From the NCBI GenBank assembly GCA_013153415.1, contig JAADEO010000010.1, positions 1 through 10,570 on the forward strand: a DNA stretch of 10,570 nt, given 5' to 3'. Below are positions 5,928-10,570 of this stretch, in pieces. The position numbers and the translations under genes are program-made. Positions within the stretch are counted from its first letter, which is position 1. Each line of letters opens with the position of its first letter. The stretch comes from Deltaproteobacteria bacterium. GTDB lineage: Bacteria > Desulfobacterota > Anaeroferrophillalia > Anaeroferrophillales > Tharpellaceae. Below the pieces are notes generated by a model. It ran no database searches. It saw only the letters and a program-made list of their open reading frames with translations, and was not told the DNA's origin.

Positions 5928-7298
5928 ATGGTTTCGCGTGTTCAGATGTCGGCTGAAAATTCTCGGAACGGAAAGGGAGAAATGTCTTCGGTGGCGATCG
6001 AGACCCTGGGCTGTAAACTCAATCACTACGAGAGTCTGGGGATCGAGGCGGCTCTGCGGCGCCGGGGATTTGTTTCTGGAAAGCTCAAGGATGCCGAGGT
6101 CGTGATCGTCAACAGCTGCGCCGTGACCGCTGAGGCGGTGCGCCAGTCTTTTCAAGTTGTACGCCGGGCCCGGCGCCGCAATCCCGCGGCCCGGGTTTTT
6201 CTGGCCGGTTGCGCGGTGATGGCCGAACCTGACCGCTGTCTGGAACTTGACGGGGTCGAGGCCTGTTTCGGCAATCGTGGGAAAGCGGAGCTGGCCGAAT
6301 GGGTCGGGAAACCGGCAGAAGCTAGTAAGCATCCGGTCCTGGTGCAGCTTTCGGGGGAGCTTCCGATCGGTACTCTCCGGGCCGATATCGAACGCGGCCG
6401 ACAGCGGGTTGAACTCAAGGTCCAGGATGGCTGCAACTCTTTCTGCCGTTATTGCATTATCCCCTATCTCAGGGGGCGTTGTCGCAGTCTGCCGCAGGAA
6501 GAGGTATTGGGGGAGTGTCGCAAGCTGGCCGCGGCCGGTTTCCGGGAGATCGTTCTGACCGGGATCCATCTCGGCCGCTACGGTGACGATTTGGGAGCGG
6601 GAGAGAGTCTGACCGGGTTGCTGCGGAAACTGGTGGAACGTTTTCCGCAGCTTCGTTTCCGCCTGGGATCGCTCCAGCCCCATGAGATCACGCCGGAGAT
6701 TATTGAACTGCTGCAGACTCCCGACAATCCGGTCTGCGAGCACCTGCATCTTTCCCTGCAGGCCGGCAGCGACCGGGTGCTTTCGGCCATGGGACGTCCC
6801 TACCGGAAGGCTGCTATCGAGAGTCTATTCCGTCGCCTGGCTCAGGGTGGAGAAAGTATCCGCCTGGGTGCCGATTTCATTGTCGGGTTCCCGGCCGAGG
6901 ATGAAGCGGCTTTCCATGAAACCCTGGAACTGGTGGCCGACTCAGGGCTTTCATACCTGCATGTTTTTCCCTATTCTCCCCGGGTTGGAACCGTTGCCGC
7001 CTCCTGGCCGGACCGGGTACCGGGCACGCTTAAAAAAGCCCGGGCCGGGCGGCTGACGGAACTGGGGGAGAAGAAAAGGAAGCTGTTCTGCGATGGGCAG
7101 GTGGGCAAGCGCTTATCGGTCCTGTTGGAAAAGCGGCTCGAGAACGAAATGGAAGACGGGGCCTGGATTGGTCACAGCCGCAACTATCTGCCAGTGCTGG
7201 TGCCTGATGACGGAAAGATCGGGGCTGGAGAGGTAGTGACGGTAGAGGCGGTCAGTTGGGATGGTCGGAGAATTCTATCTCGTCTTCTGTTGTCATGA
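5928..7298 (+). CDS. mtaB: tRNA t6A37 methylthiotransferase MtaB
   Basis: This is a 456-residue radical-SAM methylthiotransferase of the MiaB/RimO/MtaB group. It converts t6A at position 37 of ANN-decoding tRNAs to ms2t6A. The N-terminal domain has the three auxiliary cluster cysteines C29 (ETLGCKLN), C64 (VNSCAVT) and C95 (LAGCAV). The radical-SAM triad is in CNSFCRYCIIPYLRGR (C169, C173, C176). EIVLTGIHLGRYGDD, HLHLSLQAGSDRVLSAMGR and LGADFIVGFPAEDE are strongly family-like, and a C-terminal TRAM-like domain (about 385-456) should bind tRNA. The R-G-R after CxxYCIIPY and the GCKLN-x-YES start point to MtaB over MiaB or RimO. The ribosome binding site favours ATG 5928, but homology starts near residue 20, so ATG 5982 is a real alternative. 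The 3' end overlaps the convergent gene by 47 bp. Six cluster-ligating cysteines are intact. Confidence 0.92.
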   Translation: MVSRVQMSAENSRNGKGEMSSVAIETLGCKLNHYESLGIEAALRRRGFVSGKLKDAEVVIVNSCAVTAEAVRQSFQVVRRARRRNPAARVFLAGCAVMAEPDRCLELDGVEACFGNRGKAELAEWVGKPAEASKHPVLVQLSGELPIGTLRADIERGRQRVELKVQDGCNSFCRYCIIPYLRGRCRSLPQEEVLGECRKLAAAGFREIVLTGIHLGRYGDDLGAGESLTGLLRKLVERFPQLRFRLGSLQPHEITPEIIELLQTPDNPVCEHLHLSLQAGSDRVLSAMGRPYRKAAIESLFRRLAQGGESIRLGADFIVGFPAEDEAAFHETLELVADSGLSYLHVFPYSPRVGTVAASWPDRVPGTLKKARAGRLTELGEKKRKLFCDGQVGKRLSVLLEKRLENEMEDGAWIGHSRNYLPVLVPDDGKIGAGEVVTVEAVSWDGRRILSRLLLS

Positions 7299-8337
7299 GG
7301 CCCTGGCGCCGCCCCCCGATAATGGTTGCCAGCCGGGCCAGAGGCAGCAGTCCTAAACAGAACTCCCTGCTCAAGTGGCGGAAATCCCCGGGTATCCCCT
7401 GTTCCGATGCGATTATCTCCAGTAGCGCCCGGTATCGGAGGAAGCGGGCGTTGCCTTTGTGGTTCAAAGTCCGGTTGCGGCTGCTCAGCAACTGGCGGAT
7501 GATGGTTATCTCCGGGTAGGGATCCTGCCCGTCCGTCTCCTGCTGTTTTCTGGCCAGGTAGTCGCAGGCCTCGTAGTACTCCAGGATTGGCCGCCGGAAC
7601 TCCTTTTCCCCCCGCAGTCTCATCTCTTCCAGGAAAATTCCGATCCCGACCGCCGCGTTGCTCTGTTCCGGCAGTTGCAGCCAGCCTTGGCGCAGCACCC
7701 GACCCAGTTCCGGGTCTCCGAAGATCTTTTCACTGCGCACCCACCACTGCCCCCGATCGTCATGCCTGTCGGACTCCCGGCTGCCGAATCTGCCCGGCGG
7801 CATTACCAGGTATTCGGAGACCAGGCTCTGAAGCGGAGGGGGCAGGTGGAGGTCGAGATTCTTCAGTTCACTCAAAGGGCTCAATTCAAACAGGGAAGTC
7901 AGGAGTCTGCCGGTGGTTTCGTTGTCGCCCGGATGGCGCCGCTGCATCCGGGCGCAGGGTTCGATAATGAGATCGTAGGTCAGCCAGTTCTCCTGGTCGG
8001 TGGCCGGGGCGATGGCTTCCAGCAGGTGATCGAGATAATCGTTGAGTGAGGTCGAGTTTTCAGGTTGGCGGCAGAGTGAGACGAAATTGCAGGCGGCGAC
8101 GGCGAGAGCCGTGACATGAGGTGAAAGGACCCATCTGTAAACAGGATTGCCGGGGCCGGCGCTGCCGAACAGTCTCTGCCAGGCCCGGGCCAGTTTTTTC
8201 GGCGGGGTTGCCGTCAGTCGGTGTATGGTTGCGGCGTCGGGTCGGATGATCGGCGGAGCGGCGGCTGCGAAGTCATCTTCCCGGCCTTCGGCGACCGCGT
8301 TCAGGAAGGTACTGAGAACCCGGGTCTCTAACCGCAT
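7252..8337 (-). CDS. Uncharacterised, probably helical protein (~361 aa)
   Basis: I do not recognise this protein. From ATG 8337 it has 361 residues starting MRLETRVLSTFLNAVAEG. The frame extends upstream to 8373, but that would overlap the preceding gene by 46 bp instead of 10 bp and adds a basic, low-complexity stretch. The sequence looks soluble and mainly alpha-helical, with many Leu, Arg and Glu residues. There is no signal peptide, transmembrane run or obvious nucleotide-binding motif. Notable segments are LARAWQRLFGSAGPGNPVYR, LLEAIAPATDQENWLTYDL, GQWWVRSEKIFGDPELGRVL and the NRTLNHKGNARFLRYRALLE region. The few cysteines (for example in AACNFVSLC and REFCLGL) do not form a clear metal site. 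It is the last of four same-strand genes after a flavodoxin and two Cys-rich small proteins, so it probably serves the same pathway. A scaffold or maturation-partner role would be a guess. It overlaps mtaB tail to tail. Confidence 0.75.
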   Translation of the reverse strand: MRLETRVLSTFLNAVAEGREDDFAAAAPPIIRPDAATIHRLTATPPKKLARAWQRLFGSAGPGNPVYRWVLSPHVTALAVAACNFVSLCRQPENSTSLNDYLDHLLEAIAPATDQENWLTYDLIIEPCARMQRRHPGDNETTGRLLTSLFELSPLSELKNLDLHLPPPLQSLVSEYLVMPPGRFGSRESDRHDDRGQWWVRSEKIFGDPELGRVLRQGWLQLPEQSNAAVGIGIFLEEMRLRGEKEFRRPILEYYEACDYLARKQQETDGQDPYPEITIIRQLLSSRNRTLNHKGNARFLRYRALLEIIASEQGIPGDFRHLSREFCLGLLPLARLATIIGGRRQGLMTTEDEIEFSDHPN

Positions 8338-8576
8338 AAGGTTTTTTCCAGTTCTTGGCCGCCACCGCCGCAACCGGCCTGAAAAAGTTTTTCCAGTTCG
8401 GTAACGTAGAGGCTGTCACCAAGGATCGCCACGCCGTCCTTGTCGATGGAGATCCGCAGGCGGATCTTTTTGCACCCGGGATCATGATAATCTTCCGGAC
8501 GCATGAGATCGTCGAGCCGGGGGACGATTCTGACCGGTATGGGATCCTGGGCCTTGCCGGCGGGCGTTTCAGCCAT
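8328..8576 (-). CDS. Small uncharacterised protein (82 aa) with glycine-flanked cysteines
   Basis: The start ATG 8576 overlaps the stop of the preceding gene by 8 bp, with GGAGG eleven bases upstream (8588-8592 on the plus strand). The product begins MAETPAGKAQDPIPVRIVPR, then PEDYHDPGCKKIRLRISIDK (28-47, C35), which reads as a beta strand, then VAILGDSLYVTELEKLFQAG. It ends CGGGGQELEKTLCG with C69 and C81. The alternating hydrophobic and charged pattern of residues 37-58 suggests a small beta-alpha fold. I do not recognise a family. Three cysteines in 82 residues, two of them beside glycines at the C-terminus, suggest metal or cofactor binding or modification. The frame continues upstream to 8792, but that part only shadows the neighbouring gene. 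The stop overlaps the start of the next gene by 10 bp, so the two are probably translationally coupled. Confidence 0.7.
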   Translation of the reverse strand: MAETPAGKAQDPIPVRIVPRLDDLMRPEDYHDPGCKKIRLRISIDKDGVAILGDSLYVTELEKLFQAGCGGGGQELEKTLCG

Positions 8577-8883
8577 GGTGGTGACAGCCTCCGCAACCGT
8601 TGCCACTCTGCCGGGCGTGACAGTCGTGCGCCTGGTGCTGCTCTCCGGGTCCGCCGCAACCGCAATCGCAGTTGCGGGAAACCTCTTCCATTCCGCGACG
8701 GAAATCATCGACCAGTAGAGGGGGAAGTTCCATCCCGGCGGTTGCCCGGACCCGGTTTTGGGGAGCGCTGTTTTCCCTCTCCAGGCCCTCATGGCGCAAC
8801 CCGGCGGTGAATTTTTCGATCAGGGTCTCCAGGCCGGATGGCGACCCGACCTGGAGGGAGATCTCTTTTTCTCTGGAACTCAT
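8569..8883 (-). CDS. Small protein (104 aa) with Cys/His-rich C-terminal tail
   Basis: The product begins MSSREKEISLQVGSPSGLET, and residues 1-70 look like an ordinary soluble, partly helical domain (LIEKFTAGLRHEGLE; VDDFRRGMEEVSR). The last 33 residues are quite different. They contain C72-x-C74-x-C76, H83, H86, C88-H89 and C97-x-x-C100 followed by three histidines, which is six cysteines and six histidines in all. This strongly suggests binding of zinc, nickel, copper or an iron-sulfur cluster, or metal delivery, but no family is recognised. The CGGCH string matches the haem c motif, yet there is no signal peptide, so cytochrome function is unlikely. The start is 23 bases after the flavodoxin stop; the ribosome binding site is weak (AAGGA about 16 bases upstream). 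The frame is open much further upstream, but that part shadows the flavodoxin. The stop overlaps the next start by 8 bp. Confidence 0.72.
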   Translation of the reverse strand: MSSREKEISLQVGSPSGLETLIEKFTAGLRHEGLERENSAPQNRVRATAGMELPPLLVDDFRRGMEEVSRNCDCGCGGPGEQHQAHDCHARQSGNGCGGCHHHG

Positions 8884-8906
8884 TGGGTTATGCGTTCCGT
8901 CCTTCT

Positions 8907-9356
8907 CTAGCCGGCCAGTTCCGCGACGGCTTTGCCGTATTGCTGGCAGGCCTTGAGAATTTCGGGATCTTCGTTCTTGAGTTTGCCCTCGAGAGCATTG
9001 AAGGAGCCCAGTGGTACCAGTTTCATCTTGAGAACGTACTCCATGGTATCGGCGAGAATCTTGGGAGCGTCGCCGGAATGGGTGTAGGAACCGAAAGCCC
9101 CGGCGGCCTTGCCTTCGAGACCGGCTTTTTCGGCCAGGAAAAGGAAAGTCTTGAAGTTCTGGGTCATGTCCCGGTGATAGGTCGGGCAGCCGAAAAGATA
9201 GCCGTCGTAACCGGCCAGGGCGTCGGCGTCCTTGATCGTGCTGACCTTTTTGATTTCGGCTTCGGAACCGGTGAAACGGATGCCTTCGGCAATATACTGG
9301 GCCATCTTTTCGGTGCAGCCGGTGCGGCTGAAATAGACGATGAGAATCTTTGCCAT
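8907..9356 (-). CDS. Short flavodoxin (FMN-binding, flavodiiron-type domain)
   Basis: This 149-residue protein has the flavodoxin fold. Strand 1 is KILIVYFS, followed by the FMN phosphate loop SRTGCTEKMAQ (10-20). The 50s-loop region is FGCPTYHRDM (55-64), and the 90s-loop region is GAFGSYTHSGDA (86-97). The FGSY-x-x-SGDA form and the STEKMA-like phosphate loop resemble the FMN domain of flavodiiron proteins (FprA family) more than electron-transfer flavodoxins. It has no diiron domain. It should carry one or two electrons between soluble redox partners in the cytoplasm. Cysteines at 14 (in the phosphate loop) and 57 are slightly unusual positions. An excellent ribosome binding site (AAGGAGT) lies seven bases before the ATG. 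It is the first gene after a strong-looking promoter, and Cys-rich genes follow, which suggests it supplies electrons to, or is induced with, a redox or metal-linked process. Confidence 0.9.
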   Translation of the reverse strand: MAKILIVYFSRTGCTEKMAQYIAEGIRFTGSEAEIKKVSTIKDADALAGYDGYLFGCPTYHRDMTQNFKTFLFLAEKAGLEGKAAGAFGSYTHSGDAPKILADTMEYVLKMKLVPLGSFNALEGKLKNEDPEILKACQQYGKAVAELAG

Positions 9357-9363
9357 GATTTGT

Positions 9364-9370
9364 ACTCCTT
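9364..9370 (-). promoter_or_regulatory. Ribosome binding site of the flavodoxin gene
   Basis: AAGGAGT on the minus strand lies seven bases before ATG 9356, a near-ideal Shine-Dalgarno site. A short hairpin (arms 9379-9383 and 9399-9403, GGGTT/AACCC) lies just upstream in the leader. Confidence 0.7.
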
Positions 9371-9432
9371 GACTGTTTGGGTTGAGATTGCAGCTTGTAA
9401 CCCCTCAGCCTGGCATCGGTGATGCCGGTGTC

Positions 9433-9481
9433 GACTGACATTTTCGTAAATCCCCGGCCGAGTTGAAACGATCTGTCAGTC
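9433..9481. repeat. 8-bp perfect inverted repeat in the flavodoxin leader/promoter
   Basis: GACTGACA (9433-9440) and TGTCAGTC (9474-9481) are perfect inverted repeats 33 bases apart. The right arm directly abuts the putative -10 box and covers the likely start of transcription. A further copy of TCAGTC (9493-9498) lies 17 bases from that arm, inside the promoter spacer. The set could be an operator for a repressor or activator, or a stem in the leader RNA. No regulator gene is in the window. Confidence 0.45.
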
Positions 9482-9510
9482 AATATAGCAAATCAGTCGA
9501 TAAAAAACAA
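9482..9510 (-). promoter_or_regulatory. Putative sigma70-type promoter for the flavodoxin cassette
   Basis: On the minus strand TTGTTT (9505-9510) and TATATT (9482-9487) are separated by 17 bases. A TGC directly before the -10 gives an extended -10 element, and an A/T-rich stretch upstream could act as an UP element. The predicted start is near 9475, giving a structured leader of about 120 bases before the flavodoxin ATG. The leader holds a small hairpin (GGCATC/GATGCC, 9412-9426). The -35 box matches only three of six bases, but spacing and -10 are good. It lies just after the radA stop. Confidence 0.6.
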
Positions 9511-9527
9511 GATAATTTTTGTTTTCT

Positions 9528-10570
9528 TTATTGCGAGAAAATCGCGGCCGGCAGCTCCTGCAGACTGGAGATCTCGCGGATTACGGTTTTCGCTGAGGCT
9601 GACGGCCGGGAGAGATTGCCCTGGGGAATGATGATCTTTTTGAAACCGAATTTAAGGGCCTCGCTCAGGCGCTGTTCGAGCATGTTGACCCGCCGTATCT
9701 CGCCGGTCAGGCCGACTTCGCCGATGATTACGGTGGTCGCTGGGATGACCTGGTCGAGGTGGCTGGAGAGGATGGCGGCGATCAGGGCGAGATCGATGGC
9801 CGGCTCGATTACTTTGAGGCCGCCGACGATGTTTAAGAAGATGTCTTTGCCGCTGAAATCGAGTCGTAAGCGTTTTTCCATGATGGCGATCATCAGGGCG
9901 GCGCGGTTGCGGTCGATGCCGAGCGTTGTGCGGCGGGGGATGCCGCCGGAAACCGCGCTGCTGACCAGGGCCTGGATTTCGGTCAGAATCGGGCGTGAAC
10001 CCTCGATCGTGGCACTGACCAGGGAACCGGCCAGATTGTTGGGGCGTTCGTTGAGGAAGATGCTCGAAGGGCTGTCGACACCGATCAGGCCGCGGCCGGT
10101 CATCTCGAAAACCCCGATCTCGTTGGTGGAGCCGAAGCGGTTCTTGACCGCTCTCAAGATGCGGTAGGGATACTGGGTGTCGGATTCGAAATAGAGCACC
10201 GTATCGACCATGTGTTCGAGCAACTTGGGCCCGGCGATGGCACCGCCCTTGGTGACATGGCCGATGATGAAAATCGGTACCTGGGTCGCTTTGGCCAGTT
10301 TGACGAGGTGGGCCGCGGTCTGGCGGATCTGGCTGACCGAGCCCGGCGGAGATTTGATTTCCGGACTGTGGCAGGTCTGGATCGAATCGATGACCAGGGC
10401 TCCGGGCTTGAGTTCGCGAAAGTGGCCGATGATCTTTTCGATATCGGCGGCGGCGAGAAAATAGAGGTGGGGGTTGTCGATTCCCATCCGCGTGCTGCGC
10501 AAACGGCTCTGGCTCGGGGATTCTTCGCCCGAGACATAGAGAGTATTCAGACCGGGCCGGCTGAGCTGGT
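9528..10570 (-). CDS. radA: DNA repair protein RadA (Sms), C-terminal part (5' end outside window)
   Basis: About 346 C-terminal residues are visible; the frame is open to the right edge. RadA is normally around 450 residues, so the N-terminal zinc finger and Walker A motif lie outside. The visible part starts in the RecA-like ATPase domain with LYVSGEESPSQSRLR. It continues with VIDSIQTCHSPEI (Walker B region), FIIGHVTKGGAIAGPKLLEH, and the RadA-specific KNRFGSTNEIGVFEM. The C-terminal Lon-protease-like domain has VSGGIPRRTTLGIDRNR, GKDIFLNIVGGLK and GEVGLTGEIRRV. RadA is a hexameric, DnaB-like motor that processes branched recombination intermediates and drives branch migration on DNA in the cytoplasm. 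It ends with TAA (9528-9530), and a separate promoter follows before the flavodoxin gene. No key residue in the visible part appears lost. Confidence 0.95.
   Translation of the reverse strand, partial: QLSRPGLNTLYVSGEESPSQSRLRSTRMGIDNPHLYFLAAADIEKIIGHFRELKPGALVIDSIQTCHSPEIKSPPGSVSQIRQTAAHLVKLAKATQVPIFIIGHVTKGGAIAGPKLLEHMVDTVLYFESDTQYPYRILRAVKNRFGSTNEIGVFEMTGRGLIGVDSPSSIFLNERPNNLAGSLVSATIEGSRPILTEIQALVSSAVSGGIPRRTTLGIDRNRAALMIAIMEKRLRLDFSGKDIFLNIVGGLKVIEPAIDLALIAAILSSHLDQVIPATTVIIGEVGLTGEIRRVNMLEQRLSEALKFGFKKIIIPQGNLSRPSASAKTVIREISSLQELPAAIFSQ

Larger units (their letters stand above)
9357..9527. other. Intergenic region between radA and the flavodoxin gene
   Basis: These 171 bases are the only substantial non-coding stretch in the window. 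They hold an A/T-rich end beside radA, the putative promoter, inverted repeats, small hairpins and the flavodoxin ribosome binding site. I see no convincing terminator for radA. A weak A/T-rich palindrome (arms 9504-9510 and 9519-9525) follows the radA stop, but it has one G-C pair and no long T run. Confidence 0.7.

Noticed and set aside
8569..8667. CGGCH as a haem c attachment motif
   Set aside because: There is a single motif, no signal peptide and no membrane anchor. The region is Cys/His-rich overall and better explained by metal binding.
8328..8792. Longer 154-residue version of the 82-residue protein
   Set aside because: The extra N-terminal part runs over the Cys/His-tail gene in another frame and reads as low-complexity shadow sequence. 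ATG 8576 has a ribosome binding site and an 8-bp overlap typical of the cassette.
9357..9475. FMN riboswitch in the flavodoxin leader
   Set aside because: The leader is only about 120 bases with small isolated hairpins, and I see none of the conserved multi-helix elements of that class.
8884..9483. Upstream extension of the Cys/His-tail gene, including an ATG at 9441 as a leader peptide
   Set aside because: The extension reads through the whole flavodoxin gene out of frame and is rich in Arg, Ser and His as a shadow frame would be.
9504..9525. A/T-rich palindrome as the radA terminator
   Set aside because: The stem would have only one G-C pair and there is no long T run. It overlaps the -35 and upstream A/T-rich element of the promoter, which explains it better.

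Overview
The window is G+C-rich, almost fully coding DNA from a Gram-negative bacterium. A clear WaaG-type lipopolysaccharide (LPS) core glucosyltransferase shows it makes an LPS outer membrane. The combination of WaaG, MtaB, a flavodiiron-type flavodoxin and short Cys-rich proteins suggests an anaerobe, perhaps of the Desulfobacterota (deltaproteobacterial) type. That placement is inference and no marker here proves it. I see no mobile element, CRISPR array, tRNA or rRNA.

Left block (1-7298, + strand). Eight genes run in one direction with 1-10 bp overlaps or gaps of a few bases, so they look like one transcription unit. The order is: end of a family GT4 glycosyltransferase; a small SAM-dependent methyltransferase; a second GT4 enzyme; WaaG; a gamma-glutamylcyclotransferase-fold protein with an unusual basic, Cys-containing tail; MnmA (2-thiouridine at tRNA position 34); a second SAM-dependent methyltransferase; and MtaB (2-methylthio group on t6A37 of tRNA). 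The first four genes assemble or modify LPS core sugar. The last four add two tRNA anticodon-loop thiolation enzymes and two proteins whose substrates cannot be read from the sequence.

Right block (7252-10570, - strand). The C-terminal part of RadA enters from the right edge. A 171-bp intergenic region follows, with a good sigma70-like promoter and inverted repeats. It leads into a four-gene cassette: a short flavodoxin, a 104-residue protein with a Cys/His-rich tail, an 82-residue protein with glycine-flanked cysteines, and a roughly 361-residue protein I do not recognise. The last three overlap or nearly abut and are probably co-translated. This cassette is the most likely place for an undescribed system, perhaps redox or metal handling, but its function is unknown.

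The two blocks converge and overlap by 47 bp at their 3' ends (7252-7298), with no visible terminator between them.
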